From the NCBI RefSeq assembly GCF_903645295.1, contig NZ_CAHJXM010000003.1:310001-374000 (forward strand): 64,000 nt of DNA, read 5' to 3'. The notes beneath the pieces are model-generated. The model did no database searches and was not told where the DNA came from. It was given only the letters and a program-made list of their open reading frames with translations. The position numbers were made by a program, and so were the translations under genes. The stretch is from Bacillus sp. Marseille-Q1617. GTDB lineage: Bacteria; Bacillota; Bacilli; Bacillales; Bacillaceae_B. The first letter of the stretch is position 1. The number at the start of each line of letters is the position of its first letter. Of this stretch, positions 41,687 through 51,698 are shown in pieces.

Positions 41687-43393
41687 TTGTTACAGGAATT
41701 ATCCATTAAAAATTTTGCCATCATCGACTCTTTGGCCCTCTCGTTTGAAGAGGGACTCACTGTGCTGTCAGGAGAAACAGGTGCAGGTAAATCCATCATC
41801 ATCGACGCAATCCATCTTCTTGTGGGAGGAAGGGGATCTGCTGAGTATGTTCGGCATGGAGAGAAAAAAGCAGAGATAGAAGGTTTATTTATTCTTGATG
41901 ATGATGCGCATCCTTGTTATGAAAAAGCTTCAAGTTTCGGAATTGAGATTGAAGAAGGAATGATCGTTCTCAGGCGTGAAATATCCAATAGCGGAAAAAG
42001 TGTCTGCAGAGTAAACGGCAAGTTAGTCACAATTGCCATCATGAGGGAAATCGGCGGTGCGCTGATTGATATACATGGTCAGCATGAGCATCAGGAATTG
42101 ATGAATGAACATCTGCACTTATCCCTTCTCGATCAATTCGGGGGTAAAGAAATACATGCTAATTTAGTCTCTTATCGGGAAATCTATAAAGAATACAGCA
42201 CCATACACAAGCAATTGACCAGGATGAATGAAAATGAACAAGAGATGGCACATCGATTGGATCTTATTACGTTTCAATTGAAAGAAATTCAGGAAGCCGA
42301 TTTAAAGCTGAAAGAGGACGAAGAGCTGCTTGATGAGAAACGGAAACTGATGAATTTCGAGAAATTATATGAAGCCCTTCAAACTTCTTATAACAGTATC
42401 CAGGGTGAAGGGAAAGGCCTGGATTGGACAGGCTTGGCTATGAGTCACCTGGAAACCGCTGCAGACCTAGACGCACAGCATAAAAAAACGCTCGAGGCGG
42501 TAACGAATGCCTTTTATGTATTGGAAGATGCTGTTCACCAAATAAGCGGAGAGTTGGATCAGCTGGAATTTGAGCCTGATCGCTTAGACCTCATCGAAAC
42601 CAGATTGAATGAGATAAATGGATTGAAGAGGAAATACGGCACTTCAGTAGAGGAGATTCTTGCATATGGTTCCAAGATCGAAGAAGAAATCGAGACGATC
42701 TTGAATAAGGATTCACATATCGCAGAACTTCAAAATAAATTGCAGTCCCTTGAGAAAGACTTAACCATAGAAGCAAAAAACCTGACTCAATCCAGGAAGA
42801 AATGGGCAAAGAAATTAACTGTGAGCATTCATGAACAGTTAAAGCAGCTCTATATGGATAAAACAAAATTTGAAGTGCGCTTCAGCGGAAAAGATGAAGA
42901 ACCTTTCTCCTTTTCCCATTTTAAAAAGGATGGATGGGATCAGGTGGAATTTTATATTTCCACCAACCCTGGCGAGCCGCTGAAGCCGCTATCCAAGGTT
43001 GCTTCAGGAGGAGAGCTTTCAAGAATCATGCTTGCGCTTAAGACGATTTTTTCGAAACATCAAGGAATCACATCCATTATCTTTGACGAAGTGGATACCG
43101 GTGTAAGCGGAAGGGTGGCCCAGGCCATTGCCGAAAAGATTTACCAGGTTGCAATCCATTCACAGGTGATGTGTATCTCCCATTTACCGCAAGTGGCTGC
43201 AATGGCTGACAGTCATTTGTTTATATCCAAAAAACTGATTAAAGGGCGCACGAGCACATCTGTCAAGCGTTTGGAAGAAGACGAAAAGGTAAAAGAAATT
43301 TCCCGGATGATTTCGGGTGTGGAAATCACCGATTTGACACAAGAGCATGCAAAAGAGCTGCTGCAATTGGCAAGTTCCATAAAAGAGACATGA
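41687..43393 (+). CDS. recN: DNA repair protein RecN
   Basis: This 568-residue SMC-like ATPase acts early in double-strand break repair. It has Walker A GETGAGKSI (about residues 28-36), a coiled-coil middle (about 160-370), the ABC signature ASGGELSR and Walker B IIFDEVDTGVSG. The start is TTG 41687 behind GAGGTG. It directly follows ahrC as in B. subtilis. Confidence 0.95.
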   Translation: MLQELSIKNFAIIDSLALSFEEGLTVLSGETGAGKSIIIDAIHLLVGGRGSAEYVRHGEKKAEIEGLFILDDDAHPCYEKASSFGIEIEEGMIVLRREISNSGKSVCRVNGKLVTIAIMREIGGALIDIHGQHEHQELMNEHLHLSLLDQFGGKEIHANLVSYREIYKEYSTIHKQLTRMNENEQEMAHRLDLITFQLKEIQEADLKLKEDEELLDEKRKLMNFEKLYEALQTSYNSIQGEGKGLDWTGLAMSHLETAADLDAQHKKTLEAVTNAFYVLEDAVHQISGELDQLEFEPDRLDLIETRLNEINGLKRKYGTSVEEILAYGSKIEEEIETILNKDSHIAELQNKLQSLEKDLTIEAKNLTQSRKKWAKKLTVSIHEQLKQLYMDKTKFEVRFSGKDEEPFSFSHFKKDGWDQVEFYISTNPGEPLKPLSKVASGGELSRIMLALKTIFSKHQGITSIIFDEVDTGVSGRVAQAIAEKIYQVAIHSQVMCISHLPQVAAMADSHLFISKKLIKGRTSTSVKRLEEDEKVKEISRMISGVEITDLTQEHAKELLQLASSIKET

Positions 43394-43422
43394 GAAGCTA
43401 TCCATACAGGGTAGCTTTTTTT
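43394..43422 (+). terminator. terminator after recN
   Basis: AAGCTATCC pairs with GGGTAGCTT around ATACA and is followed by T residues. The stem starts just after the recN stop. Confidence 0.8.
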
Positions 43423-43516
43423 CTTTATTACCAGTTATAAATACAGCTTTTAAAGGCAAAATTAAAACTGTAGCCAAGTAAGTGATTGTGCATTTGAAGC
43501 GAGGAGAGTGAAAATA

Positions 43517-44806
43517 GTGAGTTTAGACTGTTTAAGGAAATATATAGGTGGAATTCTCCTTGTTTCGCTTTGTTTTTTTGGTTTTTATGAACCTGTTCAA
43601 CAATTAGTCAATATACCGAATTCGATCAGAGTAATGGAAGGGGATCAAGTTGCTCTCCCCAAGACAGCATCCGTTACTGCTATGAGTTCGTTTACCAATA
43701 AGAATGTACAAGTCGGCGAAGAAAAAGGACTTCTGTCCATCCAGGGAAAATCGGTTGGAAAAGATGAAGTCGTGCTTGAGTTGGCCGGTCTTCCGATCAA
43801 GAAAGTCAATGTGGAAGTACTGAAGGATTTCAAAGTCATCCCAGGCGGTCAATCAATTGGAGTCAAATTAAATACTGTTGGGGTGCTGGTGGTAGGCCAC
43901 CATTTAGTCGACACAGCAGAAGGTAAAGTATCTCCCGGTGAAAAGGCCGGTATCCAGGTTGGGGATATGATCACTGAAATTAACGGCAAGAAAATTGAAC
44001 AGCTTGCAGATGTTGCTCCTTTTGTTCAAAAAGCTGGAGAAGATGCCAAAAGTATGGAAGTTGTTATTAAACGTGAAGATGAAATTGTAAAAACGTCGCT
44101 GCTGCCCCTGAAAGAAAAAGGGGAGGACGCATATAAACTCGGATTGTATATCCGCGATTCTGCAGCCGGGATCGGAACGATGACATTTTTTGATCCTCTC
44201 TCCAAGAAATATGGAGCACTTGGACATGTAATTTCAGATATGGATACGAAAAAGCCGATTGTGGTGGAAGACGGTGAAATCGTTCATTCCGAGGTAACTT
44301 CCATTGAGAAAGGCAGCGGAGGGAAGCCGGGAGAGAAACTTGCTCGTTTTTCGGCAGACAGAAATGTAATCGGAAATATTACGCGGAATAGCCCATTTGG
44401 AATCTTCGGGGAGCTCAATCAATCGGTTGAAAATGATATTTTGGATAAGCCGATGAAGATTGCGCTGTCACATCAGGTAAAAGAAGGTCCTGCAGAGATC
44501 CTTACGGTTGTGGATGGAAATAAAGTGGAGAAATACGGTGTTGAAATTGTGAGTACGATTCCTCAAAAATTTCCTGCCACTAAAGGGATGGTCATCAAAG
44601 TCACTGACCCTGAGTTATTAGAAAAAACCGGTGGGATTGTGCAAGGGATGAGCGGCAGTCCGATTATTCAAAATGGCAGGCTGATCGGTGCAGTCACGCA
44701 TGTATTCGTCAACGACCCAACAAGCGGATATGGTGTCCATATCGAATGGATGCTGAGCGAAGCGGGAATCGATATCTATAAACAAAACCATGAAAGAGCA
44801 AGTTAA
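43517..44806 (+). CDS. spoIVB: SpoIVB, sporulation signalling serine peptidase
   Basis: This 429-residue protein has an N-terminal signal/anchor (residues 8-25), a PDZ domain (about 100-190, with [18 protein letters not shown]) and a chymotrypsin-like S55 peptidase domain. The active His lies in [10 protein letters not shown] and the Ser in [10 protein letters not shown]. Made in the forespore, it cuts SpoIVFA in the intermembrane space and so triggers SigK activation. GTG 43517 is chosen because AGGAGA is then nine bases away; GTG 43508 is too close. Confidence 0.95.
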   Translation: MSLDCLRKYIGGILLVSLCFFGFYEPVQQLVNIPNSIRVMEGDQVALPKTASVTAMSSFTNKNVQVGEEKGLLSIQGKSVGKDEVVLELAGLPIKKVNVEVLKDFKVIPGGQSIGVKLNTVGVLVVGHHLVDTAEGKVSPGEKAGIQVGDMITEINGKKIEQLADVAPFVQKAGEDAKSMEVVIKREDEIVKTSLLPLKEKGEDAYKLGLYIRDSAAGIGTMTFFDPLSKKYGALGHVISDMDTKKPIVVEDGEIVHSEVTSIEKGSGGKPGEKLARFSADRNVIGNITRNSPFGIFGELNQSVENDILDKPMKIALSHQVKEGPAEILTVVDGNKVEKYGVEIVSTIPQKFPATKGMVIKVTDPELLEKTGGIVQGMSGSPIIQNGRLIGAVTHVFVNDPTSGYGVHIEWMLSEAGIDIYKQNHERAS

Positions 44807-44813
44807 CTTTTTC

Positions 44814-44866
44814 AAACCCTTATATAGTGCCGGTACAAACGGTGCTTTAGAGGGTTCTTTTTTTAT
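44814..44866 (+). terminator. terminator after spoIVB
   Basis: A long stem with outer AACCCT and AGGGTT and inner AGTGCCG/CGGTGCT is followed by CTTTTTTT. Confidence 0.75.
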
Positions 44867-44877
44867 TATACCAAGGA

Positions 44878-44955
44878 ACCCGCAGATAGTATGCGACCAA
44901 GAAGGCTTACGTCCATCCGCGGAAAGCGAAGTCTTGTATGGAAATGAACATCGGT
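44878..44955 (+). repeat. HR2 hairpin repeat, decayed half copy
   Basis: CGCGGAAAGCGAAGTCTTG and flanking blocks (CGCAGA at the left, AACATCGGT at the right) align with the right part of the 40488-40616 element. The left half is absent. It lies between the spoIVB terminator and the spo0A promoter. Confidence 0.75.
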
Positions 44956-45024
44956 GATTTAAGGGATTTAACATTCGATACAAGCATTTGTAAGAACTCC
45001 AAAAAATTGATAAAATAAAGATTA

Positions 45025-45152
45025 TTCGACAAAAGCTCAAGCGAATAGCGAAAGAGGTCGAAAAATAAAGGAAAACAAAGTAAATGAGAGAAAATAATAT
45101 ATTTTTTGGTATTTTTTAAAAAATAAAAGGATTTTTGGTTGCATTGTCGAAA
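45025..45152 (+). promoter_or_regulatory. spo0A promoter region with 0A boxes and SigH-like promoter
   Basis: Perfect 0A boxes occur as TTCGACA (45025-45031, reverse) and TGTCGAA (45145-45151), with a one-mismatch GGTCGAA at 45056-45062. AAAGGATTT (45126-45134), an 11-base spacer and GTCGAAA (45146-45152) fit the SigH pattern RNAGGAWWW-N11-RNNGAAT, with one mismatch. This means the last 0A box sits on the -10. This matches the known autoregulation of spo0A from a SigH promoter. Confidence 0.75.
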
Positions 45153-45226
45153 AAGTAATTTAGAATAAAAATATAGACATGAAAATATACACATGAATTA
45201 AAATGGATTCGAGGAGGAAACCTGTA

Positions 45227-46006
45227 GTGAAATCAATTAAAGTATGTGTCGTGGATGATAACCGGGAATTAACTTCCTTACTGGAAGACTACATTGCTTC
45301 ACAGGACGATATGGAAGTGGTGGGAATCGCCCATAATGGTCAGGAGTGCCTGGACTTAATGGAAGAAGTGGATCCGGATGTATTAGTGCTCGATATAATC
45401 ATGCCTCATTTGGACGGTCTCGCTGTACTTGAGCGTCTTCGCGAAAAGAAGAAAATTCCCAATGTCATCATGCTTACGGCATTCGGTCAGGAAGATGTAA
45501 CGAAAAAGGCTGTCGACCTTGGTGCGTCCTATTTTATCCTGAAGCCTTTTGATATGGAAAATCTCGTCAGTCATATCAGGCAAGTGAGCGGAAAATCAAA
45601 TCCGATCATTAAAAAACATTCCTCATCCAGATTAACTACAGAATCAAAACCTAGAAACTTAGATGCAAGCATCACAAGCATCATCCATGAAATCGGGGTC
45701 CCTGCACATATTAAAGGTTACCTTTACTTGAGAGAAGCCATTTCTATGGTATATAACGATATCGAGCTGCTTGGTTCCATCACAAAAGTTCTTTATCCTG
45801 ATATTGCAAAGAAGTACAATACAACCGCATCCCGTGTTGAACGTGCGATCCGCCATGCCATTGAAGTCGCCTGGAGCCGCGGAAATATAGATTCGATTTC
45901 CTCATTGTTCGGTTATACTGTAAGCATGTCCAAAGCGAAGCCGACCAATAGTGAGTTTATTGCGATGGTGGCAGATAAACTGAGACTTGAGCACAAGGCT
46001 TCTTGA
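45227..46006 (+). CDS. spo0A: Spo0A, sporulation master regulator
   Basis: This 259-residue response regulator has a receiver domain with the acidic pocket (D10, D11), phospho-acceptor D56 in LVLDIIMPH and the LKPFD lysine. A short variable linker (about 122-150) leads to the sigma-factor-like DNA-binding domain, which ends KLRLEHKAS as in B. subtilis. The linker is about eight residues shorter than in B. subtilis. GTG 45227 follows GAGGAGG. Phosphorylated Spo0A binds 0A boxes and starts sporulation. Confidence 0.97.
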   Translation: MKSIKVCVVDDNRELTSLLEDYIASQDDMEVVGIAHNGQECLDLMEEVDPDVLVLDIIMPHLDGLAVLERLREKKKIPNVIMLTAFGQEDVTKKAVDLGASYFILKPFDMENLVSHIRQVSGKSNPIIKKHSSSRLTTESKPRNLDASITSIIHEIGVPAHIKGYLYLREAISMVYNDIELLGSITKVLYPDIAKKYNTTASRVERAIRHAIEVAWSRGNIDSISSLFGYTVSMSKAKPTNSEFIAMVADKLRLEHKAS

Positions 46007-46158
46007 AAGGGTAAGTAATCATACTGCATCTTTAATAGTAATGAACCCGATGAATCCATGATTTATTGGGTTTTTTATTTCTTTGCGAATTTGCTGGACA
46101 TATAATAAAAGGAAAAAGGGTAAATAAGAAAATAAAACTAACACGGGAAGTGACGAGC

Positions 46159-46887
46159 GTGACGTTGATATTTGCACACAGGGGCTCAGCGGGAACTCAT
46201 CCTGAAAATACAATGGATGCTTTTATGGAAGCGGAGAGAGTGGGGGCAGACGGCATTGAACTCGATGTTCAATTGACCAAGGATGGTGAAATCGTGGTCA
46301 TCCATGATGAAACGGTTGACCGGACCACTAATGGTAAGGGATACATAAAAGATTATCACTTAAGGGACCTTAGAAAATTACATGCGAATTATACCTTTAA
46401 AAAGAAATTCTTCAATAAACAAAGAATCCCGACACTTAATGAGGTATTTGATTGGATGAAGGATAACAGCCTTATATGTAATATTGAACTGAAAAACAGC
46501 ATCATGGACTATCAGGGACTCGAAGAGAAGGTCATTCAGTTGATCAGCAAATATGACTATTCAAACCGTGTTGTCATTTCTTCTTTCAATCACTATTCCA
46601 TCGTGGCTTGCAGACGCCTGGATCCGTCGATAGAAATTGCACCATTATACTCCACTGGTCTATATATGCCTTGGGTCTATGCAAAATCTCTCGGAGCGAA
46701 GGCGATTCATCCAAACCAGAAAGTGGCTTCAGATGAGATCATATCAGAGTCGATGAAAAATGGAATTGCAGTCAGGCCCTATACCGTCAATAAAGAAAAT
46801 CAGCTGAATCGTCTGTTCAATATCGGCTGCTCTGCCATAGTGACCGATTATCCTGAAAAGGCAATCAACATGAGAGCAGACCTCTAA
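46159..46887 (+). CDS. yqiK: glycerophosphodiester phosphodiesterase YqiK
   Basis: This 242-residue GDPD-family TIM barrel has the catalytic FAHRGSAGTHPENT segment (His near 7), GIELDVQLTKDGEIVVIHDE (Glu, Asp, His) and a NIELKN metal ligand. It hydrolyses glycerophosphodiesters to glycerol-3-phosphate and alcohol. GTG 46159 gives the family length; longer in-frame starts (from 46066) lack a good site. No signal peptide is seen, so it is probably cytosolic. Confidence 0.9.
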   Translation: MTLIFAHRGSAGTHPENTMDAFMEAERVGADGIELDVQLTKDGEIVVIHDETVDRTTNGKGYIKDYHLRDLRKLHANYTFKKKFFNKQRIPTLNEVFDWMKDNSLICNIELKNSIMDYQGLEEKVIQLISKYDYSNRVVISSFNHYSIVACRRLDPSIEIAPLYSTGLYMPWVYAKSLGAKAIHPNQKVASDEIISESMKNGIAVRPYTVNKENQLNRLFNIGCSAIVTDYPEKAINMRADL

Positions 46888-46890
46888 TGT

Positions 46891-46926
46891 AAAAAAAGCT
46901 AGCGTTATAAATAACGCTAGCTTTTA
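46891..46926. terminator. bidirectional terminator between yqiK and yqzF
   Basis: AAAAAAAGCTAGCGTT pairs with AACGCTAGCTTTT around ATAAAT. Confidence 0.92.
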
Positions 46927-47156
46927 TTGTTGAAACGATCCTGCACTTTGTTTCGTTTCCTGTCACGGTGCAATACAAATCCTGCGATGAAGCCAAGACC
47001 TGCTAAAAAGAAAACTAACCCTATAATAAATTGCAGTCCCAAAAACGGAATGGGAGGCTGCAGAATGCCAAAAAGCATATCTCTCATTAACTTGATACCC
47101 AGTGCTGCCAATGCACCGGGAATCAGCATGATAATCAATGCAATAATACGTACCAT
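46917..47156 (-). CDS. yqzF: YqzF family membrane protein (DUF2627)
   Basis: This 79-residue protein with two membrane helices (about residues 2-20 and 38-62) ends in a basic tail (HRDRKRNKVQDRF). It matches B. subtilis YqzF by sequence and place. ATG 47156 is chosen: AAGGAG lies about 11 bases before it, and the earlier ATG (47165) is too close. Function unknown. Confidence 0.85.
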   Translation of the reverse strand: MVRIIALIIMLIPGALAALGIKLMRDMLFGILQPPIPFLGLQFIIGLVFFLAGLGFIAGFVLHRDRKRNKVQDRFNNKS

Positions 47157-47293
47157 TATGGACATATCTCCTTTTTTCCTCACTACTAAAAATTCTAACT
47201 TCATCTTGAAAATTGTCAAGCTGTTCAACATTGTTGTAAAATAAACATGGATATGAAAAAAATTGCAGATATCCTGTAATGAGGTGAAAGAAA

Positions 47294-49360
47294 TTGCAAA
47301 AAGTTCTAATCATCGGGGGAGGCAAAGGCGGAACCGCCATATTAAAAATCCTCCATGAAGTCTCCTTGATGAAAGTGGTCGCTATAACAGATCTGAACAA
47401 AGATGCGTTGGGACTTCGTCTGGCAAAGGAGTGGGGTATCCCATACGGAAGCGACTGGAGAGATTTCCTGAATGATTCTGTTGATATCGTGATTGAAGTC
47501 ACTGGGGATCGACAAGTCTTTGAAGACGTTAGAGAAGTAAGAGGGAAAAACACTGTTCTCATCCCAGGCAGCGTCGCATTTCTTATATCTAAACTCCTGG
47601 AAGAAAAAGAAGATCTCATTCACCAATTGACGAGTGAGTCATTTAAAAGGGATTTGATTTTTAATTCCACTGACGATGGAATGGTCGGTATAGATTCAAA
47701 AGGGATTGTCATGCTGTTCAATAAAAGTGCTGAACGTATGATAGGAATAAGCAGTGAACATGTCATCGGAAAGCATATCAATGATGTGATTCCTGAAAGT
47801 AAACTCACCACGACCCTTGAAACCAGACGTACCGAAATCAATCAGGAAGTGGTATTGGAGAATGGGTTAAAAATCATTTCCAACCGTATACCGATGATTA
47901 CGGAAAATGATGAGATAATAGGAGCGTTCACTGTCTTCAAGGATATTACAGAAGTCGTGAATCTTGCGGAAGAAATAACAAATCTGAAAGAAATCCAAAC
48001 CATGCTTGAAGCTATCATACATTCAAGTGATGATGCCATTTCGGTGGTTGATGAAGAAGGAAAAGGGATCATGATCAATCCTGCATATACAAGAATTACC
48101 GGGCTGACCCGCGATGAGGTCATAGGAAAGCCTGCCACCGCTGATATTTCAGAAGGTGAGAGTATCCATCTGAAAGTACTCCAGACAAGAAGGGCGATCC
48201 GTGGTACGAAAATGAGAGTGGGTCCAAAACGTAAAGAAGTTATCGTGAATGTCGCTCCCATCATAGTGAACGGTAAGTTGAAAGGAAGTGTCGGGGTCAT
48301 TCACGACATGTCGGAGATTCAGTCCCTGACTCAGGAGTTGGACAGGGCCAGGAGGATCATTCGCACCCTTGAAGCCAAATATATGTTTGAGGATATCATC
48401 GGGGAATCTGAAGAGATGCAGATTGCCGTTGAACAAGCGAAACTGGGAGCCAAAACCCCGGCGACGGTCTTATTGAGAGGGGAGTCGGGAACGGGAAAGG
48501 AACTATTTGCACACGCGATACATAATGCAAGTGACCGCAAATTCAACAAGTTTCTGCGTGTAAACTGTGCCGCCCTATCTGAAAATTTGCTTGAAAGTGA
48601 ATTATTTGGATATGAAGAAGGGGCATTTTCAGGTGCGAAGCGCGGAGGTAAACGGGGGTTATTTGAAGAAGCTGATAAAGGCAGTATCTTTCTGGATGAA
48701 ATCGGTGAACTCAGTGCCAATACCCAGGCGAAATTATTAAGGGTGCTGCAGGAAAATGAAATCGTTAGAGTCGGAGGAACGAAATCAATAAGTATCAATG
48801 TGCGGGTTATAGCTGCAACAAATGTCAATTTAGAAAAAGGAATTGCTGACGGATCCTTCAGGGAAGATCTGTATTACCGGCTGAACCGGATGCCGATTCA
48901 AATCCCGCCGCTCAGGAATCGTAAGAGTGACATTCCACTTATTACTGAAAGTTTGATTGCTAAGCTTAATCAGGACTATGGTAGAAATGTTGAAGGAATT
49001 ACTGAAAGTGCTGTAAACAGGCTGATGGATTATCACTGGCCTGGAAATGTGAGAGAACTTGAGAATGTTCTTGGCCGGGCGATGATCTTTATGAAATATA
49101 ATGAAATGACCATAGACTTGCATCACCTGCCTCCGCTGGAAAGGACGTTGAAAGAAGAAGCCGGTAAAACGTCCGCCCCGCTCACTGATGCGCTGGATTT
49201 AAATTCTCAGCTTGAAAAATATGAAAAAAAGATAATTCAAGAAGTTTTAGAGCAGAATAATGGTAACAAAACAGCTGCTGCAAAAAAGTTGAATGTTTCA
49301 GTCAGAAATTTGTATTACAAGCTTGAAAAATATAACATTGAAATAAATAGCATGAAATAA
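47294..49360 (+). CDS. bkdR: BkdR, SigL (sigma-54)-dependent activator of the bkd operon
   Basis: This 688-residue enhancer-binding protein has an N-terminal Rossmann-like region ([12 protein letters not shown], residues 4-15) and two PAS domains (about 120-230 and 240-350). The AAA+ domain has Walker A GESGTGKE and the sigma-54 contact loop reading GAFSGA instead of GAFTGA. A Fis-type helix-turn-helix ([20 protein letters not shown]) closes the protein. The start is TTG 47294 after GAGGTG. It activates the downstream SigL promoter, probably in response to branched-chain amino acids. Confidence 0.94.
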   Translation: MQKVLIIGGGKGGTAILKILHEVSLMKVVAITDLNKDALGLRLAKEWGIPYGSDWRDFLNDSVDIVIEVTGDRQVFEDVREVRGKNTVLIPGSVAFLISKLLEEKEDLIHQLTSESFKRDLIFNSTDDGMVGIDSKGIVMLFNKSAERMIGISSEHVIGKHINDVIPESKLTTTLETRRTEINQEVVLENGLKIISNRIPMITENDEIIGAFTVFKDITEVVNLAEEITNLKEIQTMLEAIIHSSDDAISVVDEEGKGIMINPAYTRITGLTRDEVIGKPATADISEGESIHLKVLQTRRAIRGTKMRVGPKRKEVIVNVAPIIVNGKLKGSVGVIHDMSEIQSLTQELDRARRIIRTLEAKYMFEDIIGESEEMQIAVEQAKLGAKTPATVLLRGESGTGKELFAHAIHNASDRKFNKFLRVNCAALSENLLESELFGYEEGAFSGAKRGGKRGLFEEADKGSIFLDEIGELSANTQAKLLRVLQENEIVRVGGTKSISINVRVIAATNVNLEKGIADGSFREDLYYRLNRMPIQIPPLRNRKSDIPLITESLIAKLNQDYGRNVEGITESAVNRLMDYHWPGNVRELENVLGRAMIFMKYNEMTIDLHHLPPLERTLKEEAGKTSAPLTDALDLNSQLEKYEKKIIQEVLEQNNGNKTAAAKKLNVSVRNLYYKLEKYNIEINSMK

Positions 49361-49385
49361 ATTGCATGGTGTGAAATAAATTGCA
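49339..49385 (+). promoter_or_regulatory. candidate BkdR enhancer repeats
   Basis: TGAAATAAATAGCA (49339-49352), TGAAATAAATTGCA (49353-49366) and TGAAATAAATTGCA (49372-49385) are direct repeats that begin inside the bkdR end and run into the gap. They lie 45-90 bases before the SigL promoter, where an activator site is expected. Assignment to BkdR is inference. Confidence 0.5.
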
Positions 49386-49428
49386 CGGTAATACAGTGTA
49401 AAATAAAGCGTTTTCAAGGATTGGAAAG

Positions 49429-49445
49429 TTGGCACGCTTCTTGCA
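49429..49445 (+). promoter_or_regulatory. SigL (sigma-54) promoter of the bkd operon
   Basis: TTGGCACGCTTCTTGCA matches the sigma-54 consensus YTGGCACGRNNNTTGCW at nearly every position, with GG at 49431 and GC at 49443. It lies about 50 bases before ptb and just after the gene for its activator. Confidence 0.95.
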
Positions 49446-49496
49446 TGTATTTAAAGTGGGAACAATATTTTTTTGAAGGGGTTGAAACATACATTC

Positions 49497-50405
49497 ATGA
49501 ATCTACAGTCTTTAGTGGAAAAAGCAACCCAACAAGAACATTCTGTTGTTGCTGTTGCGGCAGCAGAAGATAAAGAAGTACTTGGGGCTGTCGGTATGGC
49601 AGTAGACAGGGATATGGCAGAATTTATTCTATTTGGTGACAAAGAAAAGATTGAAGCCATAATAGAAGAGAGTGTGCCGCATTTGAAGTCCAGCGATGCT
49701 GTGAAAATCAAACATGCACCTTCCCCTCTGAAAGCAGCTGAATTGGCTGTGAAAGCTGTCAGAGAAAACGAAGCAGGTGCTTTGATGAAAGGTAATGTCC
49801 CTACAGCAGTCATTTTGAAGGCTGTATTGAATAAAGAATGGGGCCTTCGTACTGGAAATGTGCTTTCGCATGTAGCGGCTTTTGAAATATCTGGCTTCGA
49901 TAAATTGGTGTTTGTGACAGATGCCGCAATGAATATCACTCCTGATTTGAATCAAAAGACTCAAATCATCGAAAATGCAGTCAGCGTTGCATCTTCAATA
50001 GGTGTTTCACTGCCTAAAGTAGCGCCGCTTGCTGCAGTGGAAGTGGTGAATCCGGCGATGCAGGCGACCATTGATGCTGCCTCTCTAACGATGATGAATA
50101 AAAGAGGACAAATTAAAGGTTGTGTGGTGGATGGTCCGCTGGCTCTTGATAATGCCATCTCGCATCATGCAGCAGGACATAAAGGGATTCAAAGCGAAGT
50201 AGCTGGACAAGCAGATATATTACTCGTCCCTAATATTGAAACGGGCAATGCATTATATAAATCACTCATTTACTTTGCCAAAGCAAAAGTAGGGGCAGTG
50301 ATTGCAGGGGCAAAAGCACCGATTGTGTTAACATCCAGAGCGGACAGTGCCGAAAGTAAATTATATTCACTTGCACTGGCAATATGCTCTGCTTCAAATA
50401 ATTGA
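49497..50405 (+). CDS. ptb: phosphate butyryltransferase (branched acyl type)
   Basis: This 302-residue enzyme exchanges CoA for phosphate on butyryl- and branched acyl-CoA. It belongs to the phosphate acetyl/butyryltransferase family, with LMKGNVPT, VDGPLALDNA and ALTSRADSAE-type (here VLTSRADSAE) blocks. ATG 49497 matches the family start; in-frame TTG codons upstream (from 49473) are rejected. It is the first gene of the bkd operon. Confidence 0.93.
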   Translation: MNLQSLVEKATQQEHSVVAVAAAEDKEVLGAVGMAVDRDMAEFILFGDKEKIEAIIEESVPHLKSSDAVKIKHAPSPLKAAELAVKAVRENEAGALMKGNVPTAVILKAVLNKEWGLRTGNVLSHVAAFEISGFDKLVFVTDAAMNITPDLNQKTQIIENAVSVASSIGVSLPKVAPLAAVEVVNPAMQATIDAASLTMMNKRGQIKGCVVDGPLALDNAISHHAAGHKGIQSEVAGQADILLVPNIETGNALYKSLIYFAKAKVGAVIAGAKAPIVLTSRADSAESKLYSLALAICSASNN

Positions 50406-50455
50406 AATACCCGATGTGAAAAATTTATTTAAAAGATCCTGGGGAGGAATTATAA

Positions 50456-51553
50456 ATGAAAATTTTTAGCTATATGGAAAAATACGATTATGAGCAATTA
50501 GTATTCTGTCAAGACGAAGTATCTGGATTAAAAGCGATCATTGCGATTCATGATACCACTCTTGGACCTGCACTTGGCGGGACACGCATGTGGACATATG
50601 AGTCAGAAGAAGCGGCGATTGAAGACGCTCTTCGCTTAGCAAGAGGAATGACATACAAAAATGCTGCTGCAGGCCTTAACCTTGGCGGAGGGAAAACAGT
50701 GATCATCGGTGATCCGCGCAAGGACAAAAATGAAGAAATGTTCCGTGCATTCGGACGTTATATCCAAGGGTTGAATGGCCGCTACATCACAGCTGAAGAT
50801 GTAGGTACCACTGTGGCTGATATGGACCTTATCCACGAGGAAACAGATTACGTTACAGGTATTTCTCCGGCATTCGGATCATCAGGAAACCCTTCTCCTG
50901 TAACAGCATACGGTGTATACCGCGGGATGAAGGCTGCTGCTAAAGCGGCGTTCGGCACAGATTCACTTGAAGGTAAGACAATCGCGGTTCAAGGTGTAGG
51001 TAACGTAGCGTACAACATGTGTAAGCATCTTCATGAAGAAGGCGCAAACCTCATCGTTACGGATATTCATAAAGAGTCGGTAGACCGCGCCGTAAACGAC
51101 TTCGGTGCTAAAGCAGTTGATCCTTCAGAAATTTACAGTGTTGATTGTGATATTTTCGCTCCATGTGCACTGGGAGCCATCATCAATGATGAAACAATCT
51201 CTCAAATCAAGGCGAAAGTAATTGCCGGGGCTGCTAATAACCAATTAAAAGAAACCCGCCATGGAGATGCTATCCATGAGATGGGCATCGTTTATGCTCC
51301 GGACTATGTCATCAACGCCGGGGGCGTAATCAATGTAGCAGACGAACTATACGGTTATAACAGTGAAAGAGCAATGAAAAAGGTAGAACAGGTTTACAAC
51401 AACGTTGAGCGTGTAATTGAAATTGCGAAGCGTGATAACGTACCTACTTATGTTGCTGCAGACAAAATGGCGGAAGAAAGAATTGAAAAAATGCGCCGTT
51501 CAAGAAGCCAATTCTTGCAAAACGGGCAACACATTTTAAGCAGACGCGGATAA
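50456..51553 (+). CDS. bcd: leucine dehydrogenase (branched-chain amino acid dehydrogenase)
   Basis: This 365-residue NAD-dependent enzyme oxidatively deaminates Leu, Val and Ile to 2-keto acids. It has the catalytic lysines in [11 protein letters not shown] and [14 protein letters not shown], and the NAD-binding [12 protein letters not shown]. It feeds the keto acids to the dehydrogenase encoded downstream. The ATG follows GGGGAGG. Confidence 0.95.
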   Translation: MKIFSYMEKYDYEQLVFCQDEVSGLKAIIAIHDTTLGPALGGTRMWTYESEEAAIEDALRLARGMTYKNAAAGLNLGGGKTVIIGDPRKDKNEEMFRAFGRYIQGLNGRYITAEDVGTTVADMDLIHEETDYVTGISPAFGSSGNPSPVTAYGVYRGMKAAAKAAFGTDSLEGKTIAVQGVGNVAYNMCKHLHEEGANLIVTDIHKESVDRAVNDFGAKAVDPSEIYSVDCDIFAPCALGAIINDETISQIKAKVIAGAANNQLKETRHGDAIHEMGIVYAPDYVINAGGVINVADELYGYNSERAMKKVEQVYNNVERVIEIAKRDNVPTYVAADKMAEERIEKMRRSRSQFLQNGQHILSRRG

Positions 51554-51562
51554 TAAATACAG

Positions 51563-51592
51563 AACGCTTGACTTCTTTTGAAGTGAAGCGTT
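51563..51592 (+). terminator. intercistronic hairpin between bcd and buk
   Basis: AACGCTTGACTTC pairs almost perfectly with GAAGTGAAGCGTT around TTTT. No T-tract follows, so it is more likely a processing or stability stem, or a weak attenuator, than a full terminator. Confidence 0.5.
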
Positions 51593-51698
51593 TCTTACCT
51601 GGTAACAGGATATAGATGGGAACAAGGGGTTATCTATCATAGGGGGAAATTTCAATACAGAACAACACATTACAGCTACCCAAATGGAGGTAACAGCA

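Noticed and set aside
46963..47619. A 218-residue minus-strand frame across yqzF and the bkdR start
   Set aside because: It is antisense to the clearly coding bkdR start and overlaps yqzF in another frame.
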